DNA of 27,752 bases from Bdellovibrio sp. ZAP7 (GCA_943324165.2 CALPKO020000001.1:1-27752), one strand, 5' to 3'. Shown: positions 1 through 9,339, numbered from the stretch's first letter. Program-made: numbers and translations. The notes: generated by a model from the sequence alone, not told the origin.

Positions 1-1215
1 ATTTGGAGCCAAACTGATCAGGAAAAGTTAGAACAAAGAAAAGCACAAATTCAAGAAGAAATTCGTGCACAAGAACGTTTATTAGAAAGTCAAAATTCGA
101 AACAAAAATCTGTTGTCACCGTAATTGCGCAACAAACGGAAAAAATTAAATTGCGAGAAAAATTGATTTTTACGACTGAAAAACAATCAAAGTTGTTGAA
201 AAACGATATGTATCTTAACCAATTATCAATCAATAAACTTAATCGGGAGCTTGTAGTCTTAAAAGAAGATTATACTCGAATGATTGTAAAATCATACAAA
301 AGCCGTTCAGAACAAAGTCGGGCAATGTTTCTTTTATCGTCAGAAAACTTCTTACAAGCATACAAACGCGCGCAATACATGAAGCAATATGCGAGTTATA
401 GAAAAATGCAAGGTGAAGAAATCAAAACAAAATCAGCACAACTTTTGACTTTTAATTCAAAATTAGAGGTTCAAAAAACAGAGAAACAAAAACTTATTGA
501 AGAACAAGAACAAGAAAGATTAAAACTTGAACAAGAGAAAAAGGAACAAGAAATCCTTGTTAATTCAATCAAAAAAGAAAAAAAGAAAACACTTGCCGAG
601 ATAAAAAAGAAACAGCAAGAATCTCGAGCAATCGATAGACAAATCGACAAATTAATTCGAGAGGCAATTATTGAAGCCAATAAAAAAGCCGCCGAAGCCA
701 ATAGAAAAGCAAATCCGAAAAAAGTGGTGACAGCTGCCGAAACCAAAGCAATTGAAACTTCTACTAAAATTATTTTGACACCAGAAGCAAAAATAATCGC
801 CGATAATTTTAAAGCCAACCGCGGAAAATTACCTTGGCCTGTCGAAAAAGGAACGGTTTATTCTGGTTTTGGCGATCAGCCTCACCCAGTATATAAAACA
901 TTAACGGTTCACAACAGCGGTGTAGATATTGCGACAGAAGATGGATCAAACGCAAGAGCCGTTTTTGGTGGAATCGTAACTAAAGTAATCGTTCTATCGC
1001 CCGTAAATAAAGCAGTTTTTATTCAACATGGTGACTATTTTACCGTTTATCAAAATTTGAGTAGTGTAAATGTGAGCAAAGGAGATAAAGTATCTATCAA
1101 ACAAAGCTTAGGAAGAATCCGAACAAATGGTGATTCTGGTAAAACAATTCTGAAATTTATGATTCTTCAAAATACGACCCCAAACAATCCTTCAAGTTGG
1201 TTGTATAATATGTAA
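1..1215 (+). CDS. EnvC-like murein hydrolase activator (M23/LytM domain), 5'-truncated by window edge
   Basis: The reading frame is open from base 1 to the TAA at 1213-1215, so the true start and signal peptide lie upstream; the TTG at 151 is not the start. The visible 404 residues are a long, highly charged coiled coil (about residues 1-230, rich in E, K and Q) followed by a LytM/M23 fold at the C-terminus (from LPWPVEKG to the end). This is the architecture of EnvC, a periplasmic protein that activates septal amidases during cell separation. The zinc-binding residues of active M23 peptidases are degenerate: the HxxxD motif reads HNSGVD, with the His displaced by one, and the final HxH reads LKFMIL. 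It should therefore be a non-catalytic regulator, as for E. coli EnvC. The next gene starts one base after the stop, so the two are probably cotranscribed. Family assignment is firm; the exact amidase partner is unknown. Confidence 0.9.
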   Translation: MWSQTDQEKLEQRKAQIQEEIRAQERLLESQNSKQKSVVTVIAQQTEKIKLREKLIFTTEKQSKLLKNDMYLNQLSINKLNRELVVLKEDYTRMIVKSYKSRSEQSRAMFLLSSENFLQAYKRAQYMKQYASYRKMQGEEIKTKSAQLLTFNSKLEVQKTEKQKLIEEQEQERLKLEQEKKEQEILVNSIKKEKKKTLAEIKKKQQESRAIDRQIDKLIREAIIEANKKAAEANRKANPKKVVTAAETKAIETSTKIILTPEAKIIADNFKANRGKLPWPVEKGTVYSGFGDQPHPVYKTLTVHNSGVDIATEDGSNARAVFGGIVTKVIVLSPVNKAVFIQHGDYFTVYQNLSSVNVSKGDKVSIKQSLGRIRTNGDSGKTILKFMILQNTTPNNPSSWLYNM

Positions 1216-1216
1216 A

Positions 1217-1582
1217 ATGCTTAAAATGAATAAAGTTTATTATTTGGCCTCTTGTGATACTTGTCGAAAAATCATAAAGGCGTTACCCAAAGACAATAAT
1301 TTGGTTTTTCATGATATCAAGCAAGATCCAATTTCTGTTGAAGAATTAGCAGAAATGCGATTGCTGGCGGGAAGTTACGAAGCACTTTTTAGTAAAAAAG
1401 CACAATTGTACAAATCATTAGATTTAAAAAATAAATCTCTCAACGAAGAGGATTATAAAAAGTATCTTTTACAGCATTACACTTTCTTAAGCCGTCCAGT
1501 TTTTCTAATTAACGACAAAATTTTTATTGGCAATAGCCAACAAAATATCTTGCAAGTAATGAAAGCATTCGCAAATGTCTAA
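1217..1582 (+). CDS. ArsC/Spx-family (arsenate reductase-like) thioredoxin-fold protein
   Basis: A 121-residue protein of the size and pattern of the ArsC/Spx/YffB family. Cys13 and Cys16 form a CDTC(R)K redox motif just after the first beta strand, and a FLSRPVFLIN segment carries the conserved Arg-Pro near the C-terminus. Such proteins are cytoplasmic; some reduce arsenate using glutathione or thioredoxin, but many members have no proven substrate, and there is no ars operon gene nearby. An alternative start is the ATG at 1226 (MNKVYYL), which fits the family N-terminus better; the ATG at 1217 is only one base after the previous stop, consistent with translational coupling. Its last 8 bases overlap the next gene. 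I infer a thiol-redox role and would not claim arsenate resistance. Confidence 0.85.
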   Translation: MLKMNKVYYLASCDTCRKIIKALPKDNNLVFHDIKQDPISVEELAEMRLLAGSYEALFSKKAQLYKSLDLKNKSLNEEDYKKYLLQHYTFLSRPVFLINDKIFIGNSQQNILQVMKAFANV

Positions 1583-2480
1583 AAGAAACCTTGCCCTAGC
1601 CGGAGCTACTTTTGTTTCTTTAATTTATGGTGTTACTTTTACAGTCGCCAAAGATGTTATGCCACAATTTGTCCAACCTTATGGATTTATTTTGATGCGT
1701 GTTGGTGGTTCGGCACTGCTATTTTGGATGGTTTGGTTTTCTTTTATTATACAAAATCCTGAGGCAAACGAAAAAATTGATAAAGCTGATTTTCCAAGTA
1801 TTATTTTAGCTGCTTTTTCTGGTGTAGCTTTGAATATGTTAACTTTTTTTAAAGGTTTAAGCTATACTTCTCCAATTTCTGCTGCGGTAATAATGGTTAC
1901 AACACCTATAATTGTTTTGTTGCTTTCTGCACTTATCATGAAAGAAAAGATGCAAAAACAAAAAGTGTTTGGTATCTTTTTAGGACTTTTCGGAACAGCA
2001 TTTTTAATTGTTTATGGAAATAAGGCAATTCGGAACGCATCAAATGAAAGTTTAGGCAATTTGTTGGTTTTTATAAATGCTGTTTCTTATGGATTTTACC
2101 TGATAATAGTTAAGAAATTAATGAACAAATACAATGCTTTTACGTTTGTAAAATGGATTTATTTATTCGGATTTTTGATGGTGTTACCTTTCGGTTTTAA
2201 CGAATTTCAGGCGGTTGATTGGGCAAATGTTCCAAACTTAATTTATTGGAAAATAGCTTTTGTAATTGTATTTTCAACCTTTTTCACTTATTTGTTAAAT
2301 CTACTTTCCATGCGCGAATTAAAACCGACTACCGTTGCCGTTTTTATTTATTTGCAACCTGTGTTTGCGACAATTTTCGCGATTGGTTTAGGAAAAGACG
2401 AATTAAATTATGTCAAAATTGTTGCGGCAATCTTAATTTTTATTGGCGTTTATTTGGTAACAAAAAAGAAAATTATTTAA
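1575..2480 (+). CDS. EamA/DMT-superfamily transporter
   Basis: A 301-residue integral inner-membrane protein with about ten hydrophobic segments in two repeated halves, the layout of paired EamA domains. The first half opens with a Gly-rich helix (VSLIYGVTFTVAKDV) and contains the typical PISAAVIMVTTPIIVLLLS segment; the second half has the matching PTTVAVFIYLQPVFATIFAI segment, followed by a last helix and a KKKII tail. The family exports metabolites, amino acids or drugs; the substrate cannot be read from the sequence. The ATG at 1575 lies inside the end of the preceding gene (8-base overlap), so it probably belongs to the same operon as the ArsC-like and EnvC-like genes. It converges on the glycosyltransferase at 2496 with only 15 bases between the two stops, and I see no terminator hairpin there. 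Confidence 0.9.
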   Translation: MSKRNLALAGATFVSLIYGVTFTVAKDVMPQFVQPYGFILMRVGGSALLFWMVWFSFIIQNPEANEKIDKADFPSIILAAFSGVALNMLTFFKGLSYTSPISAAVIMVTTPIIVLLLSALIMKEKMQKQKVFGIFLGLFGTAFLIVYGNKAIRNASNESLGNLLVFINAVSYGFYLIIVKKLMNKYNAFTFVKWIYLFGFLMVLPFGFNEFQAVDWANVPNLIYWKIAFVIVFSTFFTYLLNLLSMRELKPTTVAVFIYLQPVFATIFAIGLGKDELNYVKIVAAILIFIGVYLVTKKKII

Positions 2481-2495
2481 AAGGTAATAGTAACT

Positions 2496-3266
2496 TCAAT
2501 TTGTTTTTTTAACATAATATGGCTTCATAAATAATTGAATGATTAAAAATACAATCATGCATAAAGCTGCAAAAACCTTGTTACACCGATGAAACTCATT
2601 ATAAACTACAAAATTGTGTTTCAACAAATTGATTTTTGATGCCGATATGGAATCTTTTCTAATTCGGTAAATTGCCAAGCTTTCAGGAACGGGTTTTGCT
2701 GTTTTTATTTTTTTTAAAACAGTCAGCCACATCATCCAATCTTGGCGTTTTCGAATGGTCGAAATTGGTATTTTACCGAAATAATTTGAGTCATAGATAC
2801 CAGTTAAGTTACCTACAAAGTTGCAAAAAAACAGTTGAGCGTAGGTTAAATTTTTTGGAGCCGTTACAGTTTTGTGCAATAAATTTCCATTCTCGTCCAT
2901 ACAATCATAAAACGAAAAGGTAAAAAATTGATTATTTGTTATTAAAAATTCGATTTGGATTTTTAATTTGTTCCTTTTCCAAAAATCATCAGCGTCTAAA
3001 AATGCAATGTATCTGCCTTTTGATTTGCTTAAACCAAAATTTCTTGCGATTCCAGCCCCACTATTTTTATCAAGTTCAAAAAGTTTGATTCTGTTGTCTT
3101 TTGATGCCATTTCTTTAACAATCTCGACTGTTTTATCTGTCGAAAAATCATCAACAATAATCATTTCCCAATTGGTATAATTTTGGTTTAAAACAGATTG
3201 AATTGTTTCTGAAATAAATTTTTCTGAATTAAAAGATGGCGTGATGATGGAAACTAATTCTTCCAT
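2496..3266 (-). CDS. GT2-family glycosyltransferase
   Basis: A 256-residue GT-A fold transferase. The N-terminus MEELVSIITPSFNSEKFI is the classic GT2 nucleotide-sugar-binding start, followed by IIVDDFSTDKT and the AFLDADDFW segment that supplies the DxD metal-binding motif. A hydrophobic stretch near the C-terminus (FAALCMIVFLIIQLF) suggests membrane association. The ATG at 3266 is chosen because it begins exactly at the GT2 fold and lies one base after the upstream stop; the frame stays open further upstream to 3317 but would overlap the previous gene. It is the last gene of the polysaccharide locus in transcription order and presumably adds one sugar to the lipid-linked repeat unit. Donor and acceptor cannot be predicted. 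Confidence 0.9.
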   Translation of the reverse strand: MEELVSIITPSFNSEKFISETIQSVLNQNYTNWEMIIVDDFSTDKTVEIVKEMASKDNRIKLFELDKNSGAGIARNFGLSKSKGRYIAFLDADDFWKRNKLKIQIEFLITNNQFFTFSFYDCMDENGNLLHKTVTAPKNLTYAQLFFCNFVGNLTGIYDSNYFGKIPISTIRKRQDWMMWLTVLKKIKTAKPVPESLAIYRIRKDSISASKINLLKHNFVVYNEFHRCNKVFAALCMIVFLIIQLFMKPYYVKKTN

Positions 3267-3267
3267 T

Positions 3268-4632
3268 TTAATAGGCTTTTTTATCTCCACGAATTGCATT
3301 AACAACTGTAAGTACAATAATTTTTATATCCAATAAAATCGACCAATTTTCCATGTAAAAGATATCATACTTTACTCTATAAATGATGTCTTTATCGTTT
3401 TCAACTTCGCCTCTAAATCCGTGCGTTTGTGCCATTCCGGTAATGCCGGGTTTCACAAAATGGCGTACCATGAACTTATCTACTTTAAGTGCAAATCGTT
3501 CAGTTTCGCTAATCATGTGTGGCCTTGGTCCGACTACTGGCATTTCTCCAAGAAAAACATTGAAAAATTGCGGTAATTCGTCCATACTTGTTTTTCTGAT
3601 GAAAGTGCCCATTCTTGTAATGCGAGGATCATTTTTAGAAACTTGTTTTAAATCTGCTGTTGCATTGATTTTCATCGAACGAAATTTGTAACACGAAAAT
3701 TCTTTGTAGTTTAAACCGTTGCGTTTTTGTTTGAAAAAAACAGGCCCTCTTGACTCTAATTTTATTAAAATTCCCATAATCGGAATCAACCAAGACAATA
3801 CAAAAACTATGATCATGGTTGAGAAAATCAAATCGAAAGTGCGTTTTATCAATTGATTCAGTCGATCGTCAAGTGGAATTGCACGTAAAGAAAGTATCGG
3901 AATATAGGCATAATAATCCAATTTCATGTTTTGAACAAAATAATCTTTGTCGTTGGGAATAAATTTTAAAATTTTCAGATTATTATCTGCAAAATCTATA
4001 AAATCACTGATTTGCTTTTCAGTTAAATCGGCGATTGCACAGTAAATTTCATCTATTTTATCATCTTCTTTTTCGTTTTTTATAAAATTAAACACCTCGT
4101 TAAGAGGGAGTTTTTTATCGGTATCTAAATTAAAATCTTTTACCAATCTATAACCGTAATCTGGATTGTCTTCAAAAAAACGGATCAATTCATTGGTTCT
4201 GATTTGGCTTCCGATAACGACCACTTTCCTGTAATTTCCACCAAAAAAGACCCGGTATTTTTTAAGAAAATAAAAAATAAATAGTTTGAAAAAACTAATA
4301 GGAAAGAAGCAAAATAAAATATAGTTAGCAATTCTGAAAGATTGTACATTGTTAAAATAAAACCCTGAAAAAGAATAACATAAAATAGCAAAAACCATAA
4401 ATTGCTTTACAGTTTTTTCAACAATCGAAAGTCCTTTCGTAAAGCGATAAACTTCGTAAAAACCGAGGTTTAAAGCTAATATTGTCCAACCTGTTCCGGC
4501 AAACAGATAAAAATAGATAAAATGATAATCGTTTGGTAAAATTAAGGTTACAAATACGACAATAATTGATAAATCAAATAAATAAGTAAAAGGGCGAATG
4601 TAACCAGAATACCTTCCTGAATTGCTTTTCAT
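3268..4632 (-). CDS. Polyprenyl-phosphate sugar phosphotransferase (initiating glycosyltransferase)
   Basis: A 454-residue protein of the WbaP/WcaJ type. Four or five N-terminal membrane segments (to about residue 125) are followed by a cytoplasmic nucleotide-binding-like domain and a C-terminal bacterial sugar transferase domain. That domain shows KRTFDLIFS at 263, one membrane segment, YKFRSM near 315-320, DELPQ at 351-355 and VGPRP at 367-371, all hallmark motifs. These enzymes transfer a sugar-1-phosphate from a UDP-sugar to undecaprenyl phosphate on the cytoplasmic face, starting the repeat unit of an O-antigen or exopolysaccharide. Its start overlaps the stop of the UXS gene by one base (TAATG), and the GT2 gene follows one base after its stop, so the three are tightly coupled. 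The donor may be UDP-glucose, UDP-galactose or a UDP-N-acetyl sugar. Confidence 0.93.
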   Translation of the reverse strand: MKSNSGRYSGYIRPFTYLFDLSIIVVFVTLILPNDYHFIYFYLFAGTGWTILALNLGFYEVYRFTKGLSIVEKTVKQFMVFAILCYSFSGFYFNNVQSFRIANYILFCFFPISFFKLFIFYFLKKYRVFFGGNYRKVVVIGSQIRTNELIRFFEDNPDYGYRLVKDFNLDTDKKLPLNEVFNFIKNEKEDDKIDEIYCAIADLTEKQISDFIDFADNNLKILKFIPNDKDYFVQNMKLDYYAYIPILSLRAIPLDDRLNQLIKRTFDLIFSTMIIVFVLSWLIPIMGILIKLESRGPVFFKQKRNGLNYKEFSCYKFRSMKINATADLKQVSKNDPRITRMGTFIRKTSMDELPQFFNVFLGEMPVVGPRPHMISETERFALKVDKFMVRHFVKPGITGMAQTHGFRGEVENDKDIIYRVKYDIFYMENWSILLDIKIIVLTVVNAIRGDKKAY

Positions 4633-5618
4633 TAGTTGATGATATACTTCGAAAAATCTTTGTGTTCTTCCTTTAATAGCGCTTCTGTAGAAAGCGATTT
4701 AAAATAATCGTAAGTAATTTTCATACCCTCGGCTCTGTTAACTTTTGCTTCCCATCCTAAAATTTCTCGCGCTTTTGTCGTATCGGGTTGGCGTTGCAAA
4801 GGATCATTAATTGGCAATGGATGGTAAACCACTTTTTGATTGGTGCCAGTGAGTTTTATAATCTCTTCTGCAAAATCTTTGATGGTAATTTCATCGGGAT
4901 TTCCAATATTTACTGGCAATGAGTAATCAGAATGTAGCAACCTAAAAATACCTTCTACTTGATCGTCAACATAACAAAAAGACCTCGTTTGCATGCCATC
5001 TCCAAAAATTGTTAAGTCTTCGCCACGCAAAGCTTGCCCTATAAATGCTGGGATTACTCTTCCATCGTTCAATCTCATTCTTGGTCCGTATGTATTGAAA
5101 ATTCTCACGATTCTCACCTCCAAACCATGAAAAGTATGGTAGGCCATTGTGATAGATTCTTGAAAACGTTTAGCTTCATCATAAACTCCTCGCGGGCCTA
5201 TGGTGTTGACGTTACCATAATAATCTTCGGTTTGAGGATGAACCAAAGGATCGCCATAAACTTCAGAAGTTGAAGCAATTAAAATCCTTGCTTTTTTATT
5301 TAACGCCAATCCCAAAAGGTTATGAGTTCCCAATGAACCTACTTTTAAAGTTTGAATTGGAATTTTTAAATAATCAATTGGACTTGCTGGTGATGCAAAA
5401 TGCAAAATGTAATCTAACTCTCCAGGAATATGAACAAATTTAGTAATGTCGTGGTGGTAAAATTCAAAATGTTCTAGTTTAAAAAGATGTTCGATATTTT
5501 TTAAATCGCCTGTTATCAAATTGTCCATCCCGATGACGTGATAATCCTCTTTTATAAATCTATCGCAAAGATGAGAACCTAGAAACCCTGCTGCGCCCGT
5601 GATGAGTATTCGTTTCAT
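4632..5618 (-). CDS. UDP-glucuronate decarboxylase (UDP-xylose synthase)
   Basis: A 328-residue extended SDR enzyme. The N-terminus carries the NAD-binding GAAGFLG motif (Gly8, Gly11, Gly14), and the active site shows STSEVYGDP with Glu119 and a YDEAK motif (Tyr146, Lys150). The [11 protein letters not shown] segment, and substrate-loop residues such as FNTYGPRM, match UDP-glucuronate decarboxylases more closely than dTDP-glucose dehydratases or UDP-glucose epimerases. The enzyme converts UDP-glucuronate to UDP-xylose with a bound NAD, in the cytoplasm, and so supplies a sugar donor for the glycosyltransferases around it. The UDP-glucose dehydrogenase that makes its substrate is not in the window. 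It starts 4 bases after the stop of the O-antigen ligase-like gene. Function is supported by motifs only; a related 4-keto product cannot be excluded. Confidence 0.88.
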   Translation of the reverse strand: MKRILITGAAGFLGSHLCDRFIKEDYHVIGMDNLITGDLKNIEHLFKLEHFEFYHHDITKFVHIPGELDYILHFASPASPIDYLKIPIQTLKVGSLGTHNLLGLALNKKARILIASTSEVYGDPLVHPQTEDYYGNVNTIGPRGVYDEAKRFQESITMAYHTFHGLEVRIVRIFNTYGPRMRLNDGRVIPAFIGQALRGEDLTIFGDGMQTRSFCYVDDQVEGIFRLLHSDYSLPVNIGNPDEITIKDFAEEIIKLTGTNQKVVYHPLPINDPLQRQPDTTKAREILGWEAKVNRAEGMKITYDYFKSLSTEALLKEEHKDFSKYIIN

Positions 5619-5622
5619 TAAT

Positions 5623-6939
5623 TTATGTATTTGCTTTTTTCAAAACGTTTTGTCCATTCAGCATACAATAAATGGTTATAAAAAACATAACACCACGTTG
5701 TCTGCAAAAAAATGACTCCGACAAAAATAAGATTATCATAGTGATTGCAAAAGCAATATGAAGAAAATCTTTTTGTTGCCAACCATTTTTTAAATTAAAA
5801 TACAACATTCCAAGTAAAATTAAAAATCCAAAAAATCCTAATTCGGCAAAAGTTTGTATGTATTGATTGTGAAAATTAAATAGTCCATAACCTAAAAAAA
5901 GATTGTGCTGATTAGCCTTTTCTTTAATTTTTTCTTGTGTTGCATTGAAACCAAAACCTGTAAAAAAAATGTTTTGTTCAGTTAGCATTTCTTTAAAAAT
6001 TCTAATTTGATAAACCCTCAATGCCGTTCCGGGGAAAAAATGATTTTGTTGAAATTCACTATTATTCCATGCTTGTTTTAGGCTAACATTATATACTTTT
6101 TCATTTGGATTTCCGATTGAACTGTTAACGGTATTGTCTAAAAAAGCAGTTTGATATTCAAGCAAAAAACGTTGTTTTACTTCTTTTACAAACAAAATAG
6201 AAAAAAGCAAAAATGAAGATACAGCAATAATTGTAGTTGATTTTACACCATTGGGAATTTTTGCAAAAAACGAATAATAACATATAACCAACAAGAAATC
6301 AATTGTTATTATACTTTTTGAAGACAATAAAAAAATCAAAATAATCAAAATTAGTAATGCTGTTTTTTCTATCAATAATTTGCATTCTGTCGTGATAAAA
6401 TAAAACAAAGCGAATGAAGTAAAAACAGATACATAAATTGCATTTAAATCCAATGTTACCAATTCATGATAAAAAAAGACTGATTTATTCCCTGTTTCTA
6501 AAAATCGAATAACGGCATTCGTGAAGTAATAAAGTGCAAAAATGACCATTGCAAAACTAAAAATTCGAAATGCCTTTCGAAAATCTTCTTTGGTTAATTT
6601 TGGCATAAACAAAAACGCCAAAGGAATAAACAAAAAGCTCAATTCTTTTTGCAAAGCACTTGAAGTCAATTTAAAATCGCTTGTCCAAGTTAAAGACAGA
6701 AGCATAATAATAAAAAAGGCAATTGGCAGAATGAGGAATTTAGAAAAAATGATTTTGGTTTTTGAAATATAGGAAAATGCTACTGCCACAAAGAGAATAC
6801 TCGTGATGCTTCCAAAAATATATTTTAGCGGAATTGCAGCTAAAATTGCAGCTAAAAGATAAATAAAAACAGAAGATTGATTCGTTAAATTACTGATTTT
6901 CAGACAAGCAGTTTTTAAATAATTGTAGGTATTTTCCAT
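5623..6939 (-). CDS. O-antigen ligase / polymerase-like membrane protein
   Basis: A 438-residue polytopic membrane protein with about ten to twelve hydrophobic segments. Near the C-terminus is a large loop followed by [16 protein letters not shown] (from residue 357), the Wzy_C/WaaL signature in which the His of the loop is functionally important, and then a [14 protein letters not shown] stretch. Proteins of this family act on the periplasmic side with undecaprenyl-linked glycans, either polymerising repeat units (Wzy) or ligating glycan to lipid A core or protein (WaaL/PglL-like). A second such protein is encoded at 9340, so the pair may divide these jobs. The first 50 bases overlap the end of the preceding glycosyltransferase in a different frame; I see no later ATG before the first membrane helix, so this start is kept. 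Confidence 0.85.
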   Translation of the reverse strand: MENTYNYLKTACLKISNLTNQSSVFIYLLAAILAAIPLKYIFGSITSILFVAVAFSYISKTKIIFSKFLILPIAFFIIMLLSLTWTSDFKLTSSALQKELSFLFIPLAFLFMPKLTKEDFRKAFRIFSFAMVIFALYYFTNAVIRFLETGNKSVFFYHELVTLDLNAIYVSVFTSFALFYFITTECKLLIEKTALLILIILIFLLSSKSIITIDFLLVICYYSFFAKIPNGVKSTTIIAVSSFLLFSILFVKEVKQRFLLEYQTAFLDNTVNSSIGNPNEKVYNVSLKQAWNNSEFQQNHFFPGTALRVYQIRIFKEMLTEQNIFFTGFGFNATQEKIKEKANQHNLFLGYGLFNFHNQYIQTFAELGFFGFLILLGMLYFNLKNGWQQKDFLHIAFAITMIILFLSESFFCRQRGVMFFITIYCMLNGQNVLKKANT

Positions 6940-7987
6940 TTATTTTATCCCAATTGAACTCGCTTTCGATAGCGTCGAAGTTATTTTGAATGAGATGCAA
7001 GTTATCATTTTTTTTGATTTTAAGAGTTAAATTTTTAACTTCTTCTGCATTTGAAAAATAATAAGCATTTTCTCCTAAAATAGCTTTGTTAAAATCGTTG
7101 TTGTGAGCAAAAATAAATGCCTTGGATGCCATGGCTTCCAGTAAAGATGGATTTGTCCCGCCAACGGAATGTCCGTGAAAATAAAAGTTAGAAAACCACC
7201 TCAAATTGTCCAAGTGTTCTTGGTTATAAACTGCTCCGATGAACCTTATGTTTGAATAATTTTTGAATTTCTCTTTCAAATAATTGCCGAAATTTGTGTT
7301 GTGATTTCCAATAACCAAAAAGGGCATTTTTTCATAGCTAAAAACGATACCGTCGAGAATGGTTTCGATATTGTTTTCAGGCTCAAGTCGTGCAATGATT
7401 AAATTATAATTTTCCAGTGACACTTCATAATTATCTAAAATAGAGATGTTTGGATTAGAAAACTGATGCGCCCCGTACGCAATATAAGTTGAAGCTTTGT
7501 TGTACTTTTCTAGTATGTATTTTTGAATTCCGATAGAATCTGAAATTAAATAATCACTGCTTTTAACTGCTAACTTTTCGGCCAATTGCAATACTTTTTG
7601 AACAGGTTTTGCATATTTAGTTCTTTTCCATTCTAAACCATCCATATTCGTAATTATGATTGGTTTTTTGGGTAAAAGCTTATACCAAACTGAACTACTG
7701 GTGTAGCCCAATTGCAAAATAATATCGAAATTTCGTTTCCGGGCATCTAATATGCAATTCAAATCATACATAAACTGGCCGGCTGTTCCAATTTTAAATT
7801 CTGGATCATATTGATGAAGGATGTTTACGCCTTTAAACGTTTTTTCTTGATAAGGATGATTATGCGAATTATAGACATAAACTTCTTGTTCATTTTCAGC
7901 CAAATAAACTGAAAAATATTCTGCAAATTGCTCAAAACCTCCGTAATGATTTGGAACTCCGCGTGTTCCTAGAATGGCTATTTTCAA
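6890..7987 (-). CDS. GT4-family glycosyltransferase with DUF1972 N-terminal domain
   Basis: A 365-residue GT-B transferase. The N-terminus MKIAILGTRGVPNHYGGFEQ is the DUF1972 signature found in rhamnosyl- and related transferases of capsule and O-antigen loci; the C-terminal half holds the GT4 nucleotide-sugar site, VGGTNPSLLEAMA, with its conserved Glu. The enzyme should add a sugar to the lipid-linked repeat unit on the cytoplasmic face. The start codon is TTG at 7987: the frame has a stop at 8003-8005 and no ATG in between, and the protein beginning at TTG matches the family N-terminus exactly. The gene runs 50 bases into the following ligase-like gene. A 106-base gap separates it from the preceding GT4 gene, and I find no convincing promoter there. 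Confidence 0.9.
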   Translation of the reverse strand: MKIAILGTRGVPNHYGGFEQFAEYFSVYLAENEQEVYVYNSHNHPYQEKTFKGVNILHQYDPEFKIGTAGQFMYDLNCILDARKRNFDIILQLGYTSSSVWYKLLPKKPIIITNMDGLEWKRTKYAKPVQKVLQLAEKLAVKSSDYLISDSIGIQKYILEKYNKASTYIAYGAHQFSNPNISILDNYEVSLENYNLIIARLEPENNIETILDGIVFSYEKMPFLVIGNHNTNFGNYLKEKFKNYSNIRFIGAVYNQEHLDNLRWFSNFYFHGHSVGGTNPSLLEAMASKAFIFAHNNDFNKAILGENAYYFSNAEEVKNLTLKIKKNDNLHLIQNNFDAIESEFNWDKINGKYLQLFKNCLSENQ

Positions 7988-8093
7988 AATTATTAACTTG
8001 TTTTAGTGATGGCTGTTTTTATAAGAATTAAGTTTTTTGCAACTATTTTCTTGATTACATCTGATTTAATTGGAACTAAACTTTAAATGTAGT

Positions 8094-9254
8094 TTATAAA
8101 ATCGCATCAAATATTCCTTCTATTTTTTTTGTATAATGCTCTACTGAAAATTCTTTTATTGCTTTTTCATATCCTTTTTGTCCAAAAGACTTCCTTAATT
8201 CTTCGTTTTCAATCAGTTTTTGTAATGCAATTATTAGCTCATTCACATTTCTCGGCTCTACTAACAAACCTGTTTCATTGTTTACAACAATTTCTGATAG
8301 TCCGCCATGATTTGATGCTACAACCGGTTTTTTCGCAAGCATTGCTTCGACTGCAACTAGTCCAAATGGTTCGGGTTCGGTAGATGGAACCACTGCTATA
8401 TCGATACTTTGCCAAAAGTCAGCAATGTTTTCTTGAAATGGAATAATTGCTACTTTTTCTATAATATTACACTCCGCAATTTTATTCTGCAAATCTGCTA
8501 CTAAATAGTCTTGATTTGGAGGCGTTGAACCAATAAAAACCAATTTAATGTTGGTATTTAATTTTGCTAATTCTACAAATCCTTCAAGAAGTATGGCTTG
8601 CCCTTTCCAACTGTTTATCCTTCCTATAAGCGCAATTACTATTTCATGTGAATTGGCATTAAAAAAATCTAAACGAATTCTTTGTATCTCTTTTTCGGGT
8701 AAACTTTCTTTTATACTTTCAAGTCCATTCAAAATTACAACTGATTTTCTAGCAATAATCTTATTAACATTCCAAAATTTACTTGTTGCAAATGAATTAT
8801 AAATTATCTTGGTATTAGCTTTAATTTGAATTAATTTTAAAAAAAAGTGCTTGATTAATTTTGGCGATTCAATAATCTCGTGGATGTGCCAAATGTGTTT
8901 GATTTTTCTTTTTCTCGCATAATTAATTCCCAAAAGCACAGCCAAAGTATTTGAATAAATGATATCAAAATGATGTGTTTTATGAAGAATATCCATCGTT
9001 GAAACTGCTTTCTTGCTATCATTTAAAAAATTATAAATTTCTTTGACAGAAAACATTTTTCTGTGTAATTTTAAAACGGGAGCTATAATTACTTTTATAT
9101 TTTCATTTTCTAAAGCAATTTTTAATGGACCCTCGGTTGGCAAAATTACTACCGAAGTGAATCTTGTTTTATCGAGGTATTTTAGTAAAAACAGTAAAGT
9201 TTTGTCAGAACCATACATTTCTCCAGATTGGTGTATAAAAAGTAAATTTATCAT
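8094..9254 (-). CDS. GT4-family glycosyltransferase
   Basis: A 386-residue GT-B fold enzyme. The N-terminal domain begins MINLLFIHQSGEMYGSDK, the usual acceptor-binding Gly-rich loop of GT4 enzymes. The C-terminal domain has the sugar-nucleotide motifs: VIALIGRINSWKGQ, and EPEPFGLVAVEAM with the paired Glu residues of the EX7E motif, followed by KKPVVASNHGGLSEIV. It should transfer an activated hexose or similar sugar during repeat-unit assembly. The ATG at 9254 is preferred over the in-frame TTG at 9272 because the extra residues (MLINFR) precede the first beta strand without any family match. It lies 85 bases after the upstream polymerase-like gene and is probably in the same transcript. 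Confidence 0.9.
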   Translation of the reverse strand: MINLLFIHQSGEMYGSDKTLLFLLKYLDKTRFTSVVILPTEGPLKIALENENIKVIIAPVLKLHRKMFSVKEIYNFLNDSKKAVSTMDILHKTHHFDIIYSNTLAVLLGINYARKRKIKHIWHIHEIIESPKLIKHFFLKLIQIKANTKIIYNSFATSKFWNVNKIIARKSVVILNGLESIKESLPEKEIQRIRLDFFNANSHEIVIALIGRINSWKGQAILLEGFVELAKLNTNIKLVFIGSTPPNQDYLVADLQNKIAECNIIEKVAIIPFQENIADFWQSIDIAVVPSTEPEPFGLVAVEAMLAKKPVVASNHGGLSEIVVNNETGLLVEPRNVNELIIALQKLIENEELRKSFGQKGYEKAIKEFSVEHYTKKIEGIFDAIL

Positions 9255-9339
9255 TCTAAAATTAATTAACAATAACGCCTATTTATGATTTTTTTTAACC
9301 TTGTTTTCGACTTTGCGAATCAGAAATTAGTAAACTTTT

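Noticed and set aside
471..818. Open frame of 115 codons on the minus strand within the EnvC-like gene
   Set aside because: It is the antisense shadow of the Lys/Glu-rich coiled coil, giving a Ser/Phe/Leu-rich low-complexity product with no recognisable family.
1217..1582. Naming the CxxC protein as an arsenate reductase
   Set aside because: No arsenic-resistance genes are nearby and many family members lack this activity, so only the fold family is claimed.
2481..2495. Possible terminator between the convergent DMT transporter and GT2 genes
   Set aside because: The gap is only 15 bases and no inverted repeat was found in or near it.
7985..7992. TAATTTTG match to the -7 promoter consensus before the DUF1972 transferase
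   Set aside because: It overlaps the TTG start codon itself, so a transcript from it could not include the start.
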